A stretch of DNA of 64,000 nt from contig NZ_CP035490.1 of the NCBI RefSeq assembly GCF_004135205.1, forward strand, positions 3,365,501 through 3,429,500. Direction: 5' to 3'. Each line of letters starts with the position of its first letter. Position 1 is the first letter of the stretch. The position numbers were made by a program, and so were the translations under genes. Of this stretch, positions 1 through 9,365 are shown piece after piece. The stretch comes from Hahella sp. KA22. GTDB lineage: Bacteria > Pseudomonadota > Gammaproteobacteria > Pseudomonadales > Oleiphilaceae. The notes under the pieces are model-generated. The model was not told the origin of the DNA. It ran no database searches and was given only the letters and a program-made list of their open reading frames with translations.

Positions 1-1
1 G

Positions 2-3000
2 GCTGGCGCAGTGACCGCATTTGAACTGCGCAAGGAAGGCTTTCCCTCCTTGCCGCCGGATGAAGTCACCGTCAGCGTCAGCTACTCCAGCGGCTCCGCC
101 AAAGCGGCGGAAGAGGGCGTCGCCATCAAGATCGAAGAAGCCCTGCAAAGCGTGCAGGGCATCAAGCAGATTACCAGTCAGTCCTCCACCTCGTCGGTGA
201 CAGTGACCATTGAGAAAGAGAGCGATTACGATCTTGATAAGCTTAATCAGGACGTCAAGATCCGCGTGGACGCCATCAAGAACCTGCCGGAAGCGGCGGA
301 AAAGCCCGTCATCAGTCAGGCTGAGCATGTGGATCACGCCATCTGGGCGCAGATCTATGGCGACGCTGACCAGGATGTGCTGCAGGATCTGGCGGACCAG
401 TTAAGGGACGAACTGCTCGCGGATTCTGAAATCAAACGGGTGACCACCTATGGCGACCGCACGCCGGAAATTACGGTGGAGATCAGTGAAAGCCGTCTGC
501 AATCATACGGTTTGACGTTGGCGGAGGTTTCCAATGCGATCAACGGCTCATCGCTGATTCGCAGCGGCGGCGAACTGCGCAGTGCGGATGGTTATCTTGT
601 CATCAAGGCGGACGATCAGAAATACCGTCGTCGCGACTTCGAAAGCATCGTGGTGAAAGAACAGACCAACGGCGCGCGTATTACTTTGGGAGACATCGCC
701 GAGGTCAATGACGCCTATGACGACACGCCAGTGCTGTCTCGCTTCAACGGAGAACCTTCTATCGCGCTGAAAGTGGAGATGGTCGGCGACTCCGATATCA
801 TGAAGGTCTCGGAACGAGCTGCGCAGATTACTGAAGCGTTTCGTGAAAACCTGCCGCAGGGCGTTTCCAGCGCGACCTGGTATGACAAAAGCAGCGCCAT
901 CGTGGATCGCTTGAATCTGATGTACAAAAACAGCTTCCAGGGAATTCTGCTGGTGCTGGTTCTACTGGCGTTGTTTTTGAACTTCCGTGTGGCCCTGTGG
1001 GTCGCCGCTGGCATTCCGATCTCAATTGCCGGCGCCGTATTTTTGATGGGGGATGGTTTGTCCGCCATGACTATCAATTCGCTCACGACCTTTGGTTTCA
1101 TTATGGCGCTGGGTATCGTGGTGGATGATGCGGTGGTGATCGGTGAAAGCATTCATACCGAGCAAAGCCAGCGCGGCGCTAATGTGGCCAGCACCATCCG
1201 TGGCGTACAGCGCGTGTTGGTTCCCGCCACCTTTGGCGTGTTGACTACGATCGTGGCGTTCGCCGGCCTGCAATTGGTGGAAGGCAAGATGGGACAGTTA
1301 TTCGCCCAGTTCGGCATCGTGGTGATTTTCTGTCTTGTGTTTTCCCTGATCGAGTCCAAGCTGATTTTGCCGGCTCACTTGGCCCATGTGCGGGAAAAGA
1401 AACAGCAGGGACGCAAGCACTTCGCCGCGCGCTGGCTGGAAGCGGTGCAGGAGAAAGTGCGTCTGGGGTTGGAGCATTTCACCCATCGCTACTATCGCCG
1501 CGCTTTGCATGTGCTTTTGGAATACCGTTACGCCACGCTGGCGGCGATGCTGGCGTTGTTCATCGTCGTCGCGGGGCTGATACCCTCGGGCGCGGTGCGC
1601 TTTGTGTTCTTCCCTAATGTGCCGGGGGATGTCATCAACGTGCAACTGACCATGCAGGACGATGTCGGATATGGCCTGACCCAGCGCGAGGCGCTGCGTA
1701 TTGAGCAGGCGGCGCAGGATCTGAACGCTGAGTTGATCGAGTCAAAGCAAATGGCGACGCCGATCATCGCCAACCTGCAGGTGAGGGTGGCGTCGGAGAC
1801 CGACGTGTCTATCACCGCCGAATTGGCGGAGCAGAGCCAGCGCGCTCTGACTATCGACGAAGTGGCCGCCCTGTGGCAGAAAAAAGTCGGCGCAGTGGAA
1901 GGCGCGCGGGCAGTGAAGTTCATCACTGCGTTTGATGGACCGGAAGACCTGCGTGTTGAGCTGGCCTCCAACGATAACGAAACTCTGACGCTGGCCAATG
2001 ACAGACTGATCGCTGCGCTGCAAGAGTACGCCGGGGTGGAGAATATGGAGAGCACCCTCAAAGTCGGGCAGCCGCAGATTACGCTGTCACTGACTGATTC
2101 CGGGCGCGCGTTGGGATTGACTACGGCGCAGTTGTCCGCCCAAGTGCAGCAGAACTTCCAGGGATATGAAGCGCAGAGCTTTCAGCGTGGTAAAGACGAA
2201 GTGAAAGTGAAGATTCGTTATCCCTCCAGTGATCGCAGTCATGTGGACGATCTGGTCAACGCCCGCGTGCGCACTGATGACGGACGCGTGCTGCCGCTGC
2301 TGAGCGTGGCGAAACTGGAGTCGTCCTATGTCGCCAACGAGATTACCCGGGTGGATCGTAAACAGGTGGCGGTGGTGACGGCGGACGTAGACAAAAACAT
2401 CACGTCGCCTCAAGAGATTCTCACTGTGCTGCAGAACGGCGAGTTGCACAAACTGCAACTGGATTACCCGGGACTGACTGTCAATTTCGGCGGCGAAGCC
2501 ACGGAGCAGGCGGAAACCAGCGCCTCTTTCATCAAGGCGTTCGCCCTGGCGTTGTTCGGCATATATGCGCTGCTGGCGATTCCCCTGCGCTCTTATGGCC
2601 AGCCCTTGATTATCATGACCGCCATTCCGTTTGGCGTGGTGGGGGCGATTCTGGGTCACTGGATGGTGGGTATCTCCATGAGTCTGCTATCTCTGTTTGG
2701 CGTGTTGGCGTTATCCGGCGTGGTGGTGAACGACAGTTTGCTGATCGTGGCGGAATTCAATGAAGCGCGTCAGAGCGGCATGGCGGTCAAAGAGGCGGTG
2801 AAGCACGCCTGCGCCAGCCGTTTGCGCGCGATCTTGCTGACTTCCAGCACCACTTTCGTGGGACTGGCCCCATTGATATATGAAACGTCCGTGCAGGCGC
2901 AATTCCTCATCCCGGCGGCGGTGGCGCTGGGATACGGTATACTTTTCGCAACGGTCATCACTTTGGTGTTGATTCCGGTATTGCTGGCTATCAGTGAGGA

Positions 3001-3091
3001 TATGCGCAGCCTGATTGGCGGACGACGCCATCAGGCGGACGACAACAGCCTGGCCAGTGCGGTGTTGGGCGCGCCTGATGAAGCGGTTTGA
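2..3091 (+). CDS. RND-family efflux permease, 5'-truncated by window edge
   Basis: Inner-membrane proton-driven RND (HAE1-type) pump that would work with a periplasmic adaptor and an outer-membrane channel to export drugs or other amphiphiles. The reading frame is open from the first bases. The protein begins inside the first periplasmic region, so TM1 and roughly 30 residues lie upstream; the GTG at 11 is not a convincing start. Visible are a TM bundle following the first porter domain (around 905-1150), the TM4 acidic pair in a VVDDAVVIGE motif (about residues 372-373 counted from 11), a second porter half and the terminal TM bundle ending in VVVNDSLLIVAEFNEAR. The two-component pair directly downstream probably controls it. 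Substrate cannot be told from sequence. Confidence 0.93.
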   Translation, partial: AGAVTAFELRKEGFPSLPPDEVTVSVSYSSGSAKAAEEGVAIKIEEALQSVQGIKQITSQSSTSSVTVTIEKESDYDLDKLNQDVKIRVDAIKNLPEAAEKPVISQAEHVDHAIWAQIYGDADQDVLQDLADQLRDELLADSEIKRVTTYGDRTPEITVEISESRLQSYGLTLAEVSNAINGSSLIRSGGELRSADGYLVIKADDQKYRRRDFESIVVKEQTNGARITLGDIAEVNDAYDDTPVLSRFNGEPSIALKVEMVGDSDIMKVSERAAQITEAFRENLPQGVSSATWYDKSSAIVDRLNLMYKNSFQGILLVLVLLALFLNFRVALWVAAGIPISIAGAVFLMGDGLSAMTINSLTTFGFIMALGIVVDDAVVIGESIHTEQSQRGANVASTIRGVQRVLVPATFGVLTTIVAFAGLQLVEGKMGQLFAQFGIVVIFCLVFSLIESKLILPAHLAHVREKKQQGRKHFAARWLEAVQEKVRLGLEHFTHRYYRRALHVLLEYRYATLAAMLALFIVVAGLIPSGAVRFVFFPNVPGDVINVQLTMQDDVGYGLTQREALRIEQAAQDLNAELIESKQMATPIIANLQVRVASETDVSITAELAEQSQRALTIDEVAALWQKKVGAVEGARAVKFITAFDGPEDLRVELASNDNETLTLANDRLIAALQEYAGVENMESTLKVGQPQITLSLTDSGRALGLTTAQLSAQVQQNFQGYEAQSFQRGKDEVKVKIRYPSSDRSHVDDLVNARVRTDDGRVLPLLSVAKLESSYVANEITRVDRKQVAVVTADVDKNITSPQEILTVLQNGELHKLQLDYPGLTVNFGGEATEQAETSASFIKAFALALFGIYALLAIPLRSYGQPLIIMTAIPFGVVGAILGHWMVGISMSLLSLFGVLALSGVVVNDSLLIVAEFNEARQSGMAVKEAVKHACASRLRAILLTSSTTFVGLAPLIYETSVQAQFLIPAAVALGYGILFATVITLVLIPVLLAISEDMRSLIGGRRHQADDNSLASAVLGAPDEAV

Positions 3092-3107
3092 TGATGGGAA
3101 AAAGACT

Positions 3108-3809
3108 ATGAGCGGCCATTTGCGAGTGCTGCTGGTGGAGGACGATATCGATCTGGCCACCACCGTGCTGGATTATCTGGCGCTGGAGAACATGAGTTGC
3201 GATCACGCCGCCAATGGCGTGGCGGGCTTTAATCTTGCGCGGGCCAACGCTTACGATGTGATGCTGCTGGATATCAATATGCCGCGCATGAACGGGTTGG
3301 CCATGTGTCGCAAACTGAGAGAAGAGGGCGTGGATACCCCGGTGCTGATGCTCACCGCGCGGGACACCCTGGATGACAAGGTGGAAGGCTTTCGCGCCGG
3401 CGCCGATGATTATCTGGTGAAGCCGTTCGCCTTTGCGGAGTTGATTGTGCGTTTGCAGGCGTTGTCCCGCCGCCGCAGCGGCCAGGCGCGTTTGTTGACG
3501 GTGGGGCCGTTGCAGATGGATCTGGATCAGCGGCAGGTGCGGCGCGAGGGTAAAGCGTTGACGCTGACGCCGACAGGCTGGCAGTTGCTGGAAAAGCTGA
3601 TGCGACACAGCCCGGGCGTGGTGAGCAAGAGCGATCTGGAACAGTTGTTATGGCCGGATTCGCCGCCGGACAGCAATGCATTCAAAGTGCATTTGTATAA
3701 ATTACGCATGGCGGTGGACAAACCCTTCGCCAGCGCGCTGATTCATACCGTGCCGGGGCAGGGCGTCCGTTGCGGTGAGGCGGAGCGCGACGGAGAGGCA
3801 GCGCTTTGA
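3108..3809 (+). CDS. OmpR/PhoB-family response regulator
   Basis: DNA-binding response regulator of 233 aa. The receiver domain has the acidic pair D12/D13, phospho-acceptor D55 in LLDINMPRMNG, T83 and K105 in VKPF. A winged-helix effector domain follows from about residue 130. The ATG at 3108 is chosen because it sits immediately before the receiver beta-1 strand (LRVLLVEDD); an upstream in-frame ATG at 3015 would overlap the pump gene and add non-domain residues. It lies 16 bp after the RND gene, and its stop overlaps the kinase TTG start, so pump, regulator and kinase look like one transcript. The target promoter is inferred to be the pump operon itself. Confidence 0.93.
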   Translation: MSGHLRVLLVEDDIDLATTVLDYLALENMSCDHAANGVAGFNLARANAYDVMLLDINMPRMNGLAMCRKLREEGVDTPVLMLTARDTLDDKVEGFRAGADDYLVKPFAFAELIVRLQALSRRRSGQARLLTVGPLQMDLDQRQVRREGKALTLTPTGWQLLEKLMRHSPGVVSKSDLEQLLWPDSPPDSNAFKVHLYKLRMAVDKPFASALIHTVPGQGVRCGEAERDGEAAL

Positions 3810-5107
3810 AATTCGCTAAAGAGTTTGGCGTCAGACGGGTTTTTCGTTATTACCTGTTGGGAATCGCAACGCTGATTGTGATCATCTACACCCTGTTGCT
3901 GAAAGAATACTTTGGACGTGGCCTGGAGCAGGCGATGACGGTGGAGATGTACTTTCTGGCGCAGGATTACGATCAGCGTCTCGCCAATAATCCTGAGGCG
4001 GAACTGCCGTCAGGTCTGTATGTGCAGTCTTATCGGGACTGGTCCGAGGTGCCTGAGCCCTATCAATCGCGGCTAGATCAGTCCGAATTGGTTTCCGCCA
4101 ATCTGGAGGTCCTGTTTCGCAATGAAACCTCAGAGCCGAAAGCTCCGCGGGATATCTACTTCCTGTTTCCTTTTCATCTGTCGAACGACGAATGGCTCTA
4201 CATCACCCGGCATCCTACGCCGGGCGCGTTGCAGCATGACGTGCGCCATCAGATCTGGCGCATTCGCGTGAGTCAGGTCATTCTGGCGCTTGCGGTGATC
4301 CTGAGCGTTATCATCCTCACACATCTGTTTTTGCTGTATGTGGGGCGACGTGTGGACCGGTTGGCGCATTGGGCGCATAACCTGAATCTGGATACCCTGA
4401 CGGAAAAGCCGCCGCAGATGGGTTTCGCGGAATTTTCGGATATCGCTGAGAAATTGCACAGCGCTTTCGCCCGGCTACGCACCGCTCTGCAGCGGGAAAA
4501 GGACTTTTTACGGCACGCCAGCCATGAGCTACGCACGCCTATTGCGGTGGTGCGCAACAACGTCGAGCTGCTGCAACGCCGCAATCCGCCGGAAGAACTG
4601 ACCCCGTCGCTGGCGCGTATCGAGCGCGCCGCCTATGGCATGCAAAGCATGACAGAAACGCTTCTGTGGCTGGGACGGGAGCAACGGGAAGGCGCGCCTC
4701 GCCGCGATGAGGATCTGGCGGCGGCGATTCGGGAGCAGATTGATTTTCATCGCTATCTGCTGCACAGCAAACAGGTGTCTGTCACTCTGGAAGTTCCGCA
4801 AACATGTGTGACGCCGATAGCTATTACGCCCTGGACCATCATCTCCGCCAATCTGGTTCGCAATGCGTTTCAGCACACCGCAGCAGGTTCCGTCACTGTG
4901 ACGCTGAATGAGAACAGCCTGGTTGTTCTCAACGTTGACGAAGAGGTGGATGGGCACTCTGACGCAACAGAGCGGGAGGAAAGTAATCGCATTGGCCTCA
5001 AGCTTTGTCAGGAAATTGCGGAAGCCATGGCCTGGTCGCTGCAAATCGAGCGCCGACCGGATGGGATGCGAGTGGAACTCAGGTTTGAAGGGGTGCGGAT
5101 TAAATAG
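3806..5107 (+). CDS. Membrane sensor histidine kinase
   Basis: Sensor kinase of 433 aa partnered with the upstream regulator. It starts at a TTG that overlaps the regulator stop (TTGA), with GGAGAGG upstream. Two TM segments (about residues 14-33 and 150-175) flank a periplasmic sensor region of about 115 aa. A HAMP-like linker and the HisKA box HASHELRTP follow, with phospho-acceptor H240. The ATPase domain has a recognisable N box (NLVRNAFQHT). The expected DxGxG G1 box is not visible; an acidic stretch (NVDEEVDGHSDA) sits there instead, before a partial G2 region (NRIGLKLC). This resembles the compact ATPase domains of some pump-associated kinases, so activity is plausible but not assured. 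Confidence 0.88.
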   Translation: MKFAKEFGVRRVFRYYLLGIATLIVIIYTLLLKEYFGRGLEQAMTVEMYFLAQDYDQRLANNPEAELPSGLYVQSYRDWSEVPEPYQSRLDQSELVSANLEVLFRNETSEPKAPRDIYFLFPFHLSNDEWLYITRHPTPGALQHDVRHQIWRIRVSQVILALAVILSVIILTHLFLLYVGRRVDRLAHWAHNLNLDTLTEKPPQMGFAEFSDIAEKLHSAFARLRTALQREKDFLRHASHELRTPIAVVRNNVELLQRRNPPEELTPSLARIERAAYGMQSMTETLLWLGREQREGAPRRDEDLAAAIREQIDFHRYLLHSKQVSVTLEVPQTCVTPIAITPWTIISANLVRNAFQHTAAGSVTVTLNENSLVVLNVDEEVDGHSDATEREESNRIGLKLCQEIAEAMAWSLQIERRPDGMRVELRFEGVRIK

Positions 5108-5224
5108 AGTTTATTTTTCTCCGTATGTTGGAGCGCCGCCTTGCAATATGGATGTTACACAGTATAAATTGCCCAGACAGCGTGGCAGTTACTAAAGTAC
5201 ACCTAAATATTCAAACCTTTACAG

Positions 5225-5251
5225 TAGGTTATGATCAAATGGCCTAACCTA
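5225..5251. promoter_or_regulatory. Inverted repeat upstream of the EAL gene
   Basis: A perfect 7-bp inverted repeat, TAGGTTA at 5225-5231 and TAACCTA at 5245-5251 with a 13-nt spacer, lies about 45 bp before the EAL gene. It could be an operator or a 5'-UTR hairpin. No known family motif is recognised. Confidence 0.3.
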
Positions 5252-5294
5252 ATCGGCTGTACTACTGGCCTCCTTCTTTACTTTCGGAGTAAAA

Positions 5295-6542
5295 ATGGAT
5301 TCGGTTGCGAAGCGCATATCGAGTTTGCGGACAGATCCCGATGGAGTCCCAAACGAGCCCTGTGACGGGGTCCAACCTGAACGTAATCAGTACCTCCCTT
5401 TTTTTCAGCCTATCGTCGATATTAACCGGGGAATGGTGGCGGGTTATGAAGCTTTGGCGCGCATTCGACGCGATGACGGTACGGTGACGTCCGCCGGGCC
5501 CTTATTCTCCGATCCCGGCGTTGACCGACGGCGGCTTTTGAATATTGACCGCATGGTGCGCAAGCAGGCGCTAGAAACCGCTCAAACCCTCCCTCCCGAT
5601 TGTTTCCTCACTCTCAACATTTCCCCCGAATGGATGCGCAAAAATTGCGACGAAGAGCAGGTTCCCACGATCCGCATGATTCATGAAGCTGGCATTGATC
5701 CGCAGCGTGTGGTGGTGGAATTTACCGAGAACGGCGGCGACGAGGCCGCGCTGGTGGAGCAGGTGGCTGAATACCGGCGCGCGGGCATGCGAATCGCCAT
5801 TGATGATTTCGGCGCCGGCTATTCGCAATTGAACCGCATCATTTCTCTGGAGCCGGATCTTATTAAGCTGGATATGCGTCTGTTCAAGCGCGCGGCGCGG
5901 GGCGGCATTTCCGGCGAAGTTGTGCAGTCTGTCGGTTACCTGGCGGAGCGAGCGGGCAGTCAGATCATCTGCGAAGGGGTGGAGACGGAGGACGAATTCC
6001 GTTTCGCCATGGAATGCGGCGCCCGTTACATTCAGGGTTACATCTTTAACCCGGCGCTGGAGCGTTTCCTGGCGCCGGATGCGCCGCAGTCGAAAGTCGG
6101 TATGTTGTTGGAGAGCTTTATCCATCGCAAAGTGGAAGAGGAGCGCCGACACATTTACTACATCCATCAGATGGAAAAATGCGTGCTCGATATCAAGGAC
6201 TGCGTGCTGCGCCATGAGAACTTTGTAGGCGCGCTGCCGCACCCGCCGGAAGGCTTCCTGCGGTTTTATATCTGCGATCACACCGGAGTGCAAATCACGC
6301 CCAACTTTGACTGGGATAGCGATGGCGCACATTGGCTGCAGCATATGGGCAATCAAGGGGTGAACTGGGCGGCCAGACCTTATTTCTATCAGATGTTGGC
6401 GATTGAGCGTCTGTTGCAACGGCGAGTCATCAATTCGCGACCGTACCGGGACACCAACACCGGCTTTTTGTGCCAGACCATCAGTACGGTGCTGGACAGC
6501 GAGCGGACCTTGTTGGCGGATATTCGTTACCTGTGCCAATAG
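5295..6542 (+). CDS. EAL-domain protein with C-terminal YkuI_C/Cache-like domain
   Basis: Predicted cytoplasmic c-di-GMP phosphodiesterase of 415 aa with no TM segment. The EAL domain (about residues 36-260) keeps the expected metal-binding and catalytic residues: E52 in EALARI, N108, E142, the D170-D171 pair in DDFGAGYS, K191, E227/E230 in CEGVETEDE and Q247 in QGYIF. The remaining 150 residues look like the PAS/Cache-type C-terminal domain of Bacillus YkuI (helical linker with YYIHQMEK, then a region containing FYICDHTGVQITPNF and WAARPYFYQM). That resemblance is from memory of the family. A GGAG precedes the ATG. It has its own upstream region and no GGDEF partner nearby. Confidence 0.88.
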   Translation: MDSVAKRISSLRTDPDGVPNEPCDGVQPERNQYLPFFQPIVDINRGMVAGYEALARIRRDDGTVTSAGPLFSDPGVDRRRLLNIDRMVRKQALETAQTLPPDCFLTLNISPEWMRKNCDEEQVPTIRMIHEAGIDPQRVVVEFTENGGDEAALVEQVAEYRRAGMRIAIDDFGAGYSQLNRIISLEPDLIKLDMRLFKRAARGGISGEVVQSVGYLAERAGSQIICEGVETEDEFRFAMECGARYIQGYIFNPALERFLAPDAPQSKVGMLLESFIHRKVEEERRHIYYIHQMEKCVLDIKDCVLRHENFVGALPHPPEGFLRFYICDHTGVQITPNFDWDSDGAHWLQHMGNQGVNWAARPYFYQMLAIERLLQRRVINSRPYRDTNTGFLCQTISTVLDSERTLLADIRYLCQ

Positions 6543-6664
6543 AAAGGCGTTCGCGCGCCTTTACGTTAATTCATACCTTGCCAAGACTACATAAATAAAT
6601 TCGTCGGAAGAGCTTGAGAGGCTTACAATGCGCTGGTTTGCAGACAGTCAGTGTGGAGTCTTTC

Positions 6665-7846
6665 GTGGTTGAAAAAGTAGATGTGGTCATAATTGGCGCC
6701 GGCGCCGCCGGTTTGATGTGCGCGATTACCGCAGGATATCGCGGCAGGAAGGTCCTGGTGCTGGATCACGCCAATAAAGCGGGCAAGAAAATTCTTATGT
6801 CCGGGGGAGGGCGCTGCAACTTCACCCACCTGAATTCCACGCCGGCCAACTATTTATCCAATAATCCCCACTACTGCATCTCTGCGCTAAGACGCTATAC
6901 CCCTCAGCATTTTGTGGAATGGGTGGAGCGCCATGGCATTGAATATCATGAAAAAACGCCTGGGCAGTTGTTTTGCAACGAGAGCAGTAAAGATATTCTC
7001 AATATGCTGCTGACCGAATGCGACTGGGCCGGCGCGGAAATTCGTCTGCAGTGCAGCATTGATGCAGTGGAGCAGGACGGCGAAGGCTTCCGTCTGCAAA
7101 CCTCAAGCGGCGTTATTCAATGCGAGTCGTTGGTAATCGCCAGCGGCGGGCTGTCGATTCCCACGCTGGGCGCATCGCCCTTCGGTTATAAAATCGCGGA
7201 ACAGTTTGGCCTTAGGGTATTGCCGACGCGGGCGGGACTGGCGCCGTTCACGTTGCAGCCGGAAGATTTGCAGCGCTTCGCGCCTTTGTCCGGCGTCAGT
7301 TGTCCGGTCTCCGTCAGCGTTAATGACGTGACCTTCAAAGAACCGATGCTGTTCACTCATCGTGGTCTCAGCGGCCCAAGCATGCTGCAAATCTCCAGTT
7401 TCTGGAAACCCGGTCAGGATATCACAATCGATTTACTGCCGGACGACGATGTGCTGGCGGAGCTGAAAGCCTGGCGGCAGGAATCGCCCAACAAACGCCT
7501 GGAAACCTACCTCAACGCCAAGCTTCCCAAACGACTGGCGCAGATTTTCACCGAATGGAAAAACTGGAGCGAAACCTTCCAGCAATGCTCCAACCAACGA
7601 CTACAGGAAGTCGCCGACGCCCTGAAAAGCTGGAAGATCAAACCCAACGGCACCGAAGGCTACCGCACCGCTGAAGTCACATTGGGCGGCGTCGACACCG
7701 ACTGCCTCTCCTCCAAAACCATGGCCGCCAAAGACATCCCCAACCTCTACTTCATCGGCGAAGTCGTCGACGTCACCGGCCACCTGGGCGGCCACAACTT
7801 CCAGTGGGCCTGGGCGTCCGGGTTTGCGGCGGGTGGGGAGGTGTGA
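6665..7846 (+). CDS. BaiN/HI0933-family FAD-dependent flavoprotein
   Basis: NAD(P)/FAD-dependent oxidoreductase-like protein of about 393 aa. It has the N-terminal Rossmann motif VVIIGAGAAGLMCAI, the family signature GGGRCNFTHLN, an SGGLSIPTLGASPFGYK block, the EVTLGGVDT block and the C-terminal FAD contact GEVVDVTGHLGGHNFQWA. All are hallmarks of the HI0933/YhiN family, which includes the BaiN bile-acid reductase; the substrate in marine bacteria is unknown. The GTG at 6665 is preferred over an upstream TTG at 6614 because a GGAG lies about 8 bp ahead and family members begin only a few residues before the Rossmann strand. It appears monocistronic. Confidence 0.88.
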   Translation: MVEKVDVVIIGAGAAGLMCAITAGYRGRKVLVLDHANKAGKKILMSGGGRCNFTHLNSTPANYLSNNPHYCISALRRYTPQHFVEWVERHGIEYHEKTPGQLFCNESSKDILNMLLTECDWAGAEIRLQCSIDAVEQDGEGFRLQTSSGVIQCESLVIASGGLSIPTLGASPFGYKIAEQFGLRVLPTRAGLAPFTLQPEDLQRFAPLSGVSCPVSVSVNDVTFKEPMLFTHRGLSGPSMLQISSFWKPGQDITIDLLPDDDVLAELKAWRQESPNKRLETYLNAKLPKRLAQIFTEWKNWSETFQQCSNQRLQEVADALKSWKIKPNGTEGYRTAEVTLGGVDTDCLSSKTMAAKDIPNLYFIGEVVDVTGHLGGHNFQWAWASGFAAGGEV

Positions 7847-8071
7847 ATTGCGCAATGGACTATAAGTAGCGAAAGCATCAAATGACGCCTATTCTCCACC
7901 AGTTTTGTATGAATAGACGTATACGGATAGTGTAAAAAGGGCTTTAAGGAGTGTTCATTCTTCAAATAGGATTGTGTTATGCGTTGCGGCTTAGGTCATT
8001 TACGTCATGTAGATTTAAGCTCACCTCAATAATAATTAAAGCTCAAATTCTTACAGAAAAGTGTTACTAAT

Positions 8072-8707
8072 ATGGAAGTTCATTTCTATCCGGGACAACA
8101 CCTCCTCGTGGTACTAAACGGAGCCAGGGTTATTGCAAAATTCGAGGCAATGGGAGGGCCTGCGTCTATTGGGAGCGATCCTCGTATGCCTGAAGAGCCG
8201 ACTTGGGCTGGCGAATATGTAATAGATAAAGCCCATCCTTATCATACTCCTTCTTGGTTATTATCTCGGCTAAAATGGGGAACTCCTCTGAAAGACATGC
8301 CGGGAAAAAACGATGTTTGGTACCAAATGTCCAATGGAATGTGGGCATCTGTTAAGAATGATCTTGGCCTGTCAAGAAACGAAATCATTAAGCAGTATTT
8401 TGATCTTTATAGTGTAAACAAGGTTCCTGATAAGTGGGTCTTCAACGATTTTGGACCAGTGGCGATTCGTTGGTACAAAGATACGAACAAGAACAACAAG
8501 CTGGATGGGAAAGAAGTTCTATCAGGCCAGATGTTTCACACCACTCCTATTGATGAAGCAAGGACCGCACGTGGATTATCTGTTAACTTGGTTCCTTCAC
8601 ACGGCTGTATTCATCTCAAACCTGGAGATAGAGATAAACTAATGAGTTTGAGTGCATTTAAACAAGGAACACGTTTTATAGTCCATGAATACCATGAAAA
8701 ATTTTAG
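8072..8707 (+). CDS. YkuD (L,D-transpeptidase)-like protein
   Basis: Protein of 211 aa whose C-terminal half contains VPSHGCIHLKPGDRD, matching the YkuD active-site pattern SHGCxR with catalytic C179 and H177. The position normally held by arginine is histidine. L,D-transpeptidases crosslink peptidoglycan or attach lipoproteins to it in the periplasm, but no signal peptide or TM segment is visible here. Either export is unconventional, the true start is further upstream, or the protein acts in the cytoplasm. Codon use is AT-richer than in the flanking housekeeping genes. Its 3' end overlaps the lipoprotein gene by 23 bp, so the two are probably co-expressed. Confidence 0.7.
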   Translation: MEVHFYPGQHLLVVLNGARVIAKFEAMGGPASIGSDPRMPEEPTWAGEYVIDKAHPYHTPSWLLSRLKWGTPLKDMPGKNDVWYQMSNGMWASVKNDLGLSRNEIIKQYFDLYSVNKVPDKWVFNDFGPVAIRWYKDTNKNNKLDGKEVLSGQMFHTTPIDEARTARGLSVNLVPSHGCIHLKPGDRDKLMSLSAFKQGTRFIVHEYHEKF

Positions 8708-9365
8708 ATTAGCTTTTTTTACATCGACACTCTTTCTTTCTCTAACTGCTTGCGCCCAACAGTCATTCGACTGGAGGTACGATGGCTCCGTTGTAAGCAA
8801 TGGAGTCACAATCTCTACAGAGCTTCAAAATGCTTACTCTGCGTTTGAAACTCCCAATGGTATTTATTTGGCTGGTTTCAAAATTGATAAGGATAGCGTG
8901 AATTACCCGTATATTGTATTTGTCGGTAGCAGTTTGAAGGAGAAAAGAAGCTGGCCTCTCACTGCAATGGTCGAGCAGTTTTTTGAGTATGAAAGCGACT
9001 TATACATAGTAGATTCAGAGGGTAGTGCGTTTCAGCTTGACGGCAATGACTGGAAGCTAACTGACCTGACATTTAAACCCGACTCGATAATAGTCTCCAC
9101 TAGCCAAGACATTATTGCGTGTAATCCTACTCCTATGGCTAAAGTTGCCAACGGAACTGGAAGTTGTTATTCAGTATTCAAGAAATGGAGTGTGAATGCC
9201 AATTGGCGAAATACTCCCCCTAAAGTTTGTAACGGGGTATTAATCATTCAAGAGAGGAAAGCAGGAGCACTCCGATATCTTGCGATCGATACGGCCTCAG
9301 GGAAATTATTAAAATCCCTTTCCACCAAGGAAGTAGTTTCTGATTTATGCTTGGTAGGTTTCTGA
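8685..9365 (+). CDS. Small predicted lipoprotein, unknown function
   Basis: Protein of 226 aa with an N-terminal hydrophobic segment ending in a lipobox (LSLTAC, lipidated Cys at residue 23), so it is probably membrane-anchored in the periplasm. The mature part has the look of a beta-rich, propeller-like domain with repeated aromatic/Asp strands, but no family is recognised. It overlaps the YkuD-like gene, which suggests a shared envelope role. A second in-frame ATG at 8694 would give the same mature protein. AT-rich composition supports an accessory origin. Confidence 0.7.
   Translation: MNTMKNFRLAFFTSTLFLSLTACAQQSFDWRYDGSVVSNGVTISTELQNAYSAFETPNGIYLAGFKIDKDSVNYPYIVFVGSSLKEKRSWPLTAMVEQFFEYESDLYIVDSEGSAFQLDGNDWKLTDLTFKPDSIIVSTSQDIIACNPTPMAKVANGTGSCYSVFKKWSVNANWRNTPPKVCNGVLIIQERKAGALRYLAIDTASGKLLKSLSTKEVVSDLCLVGF

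Noticed and set aside
5571-6539. Antisense open frame of 322 codons opposite the EAL gene
   Set aside because: The plus strand encodes a complete EAL domain with all catalytic motifs, and the antisense frame has no recognisable domain.
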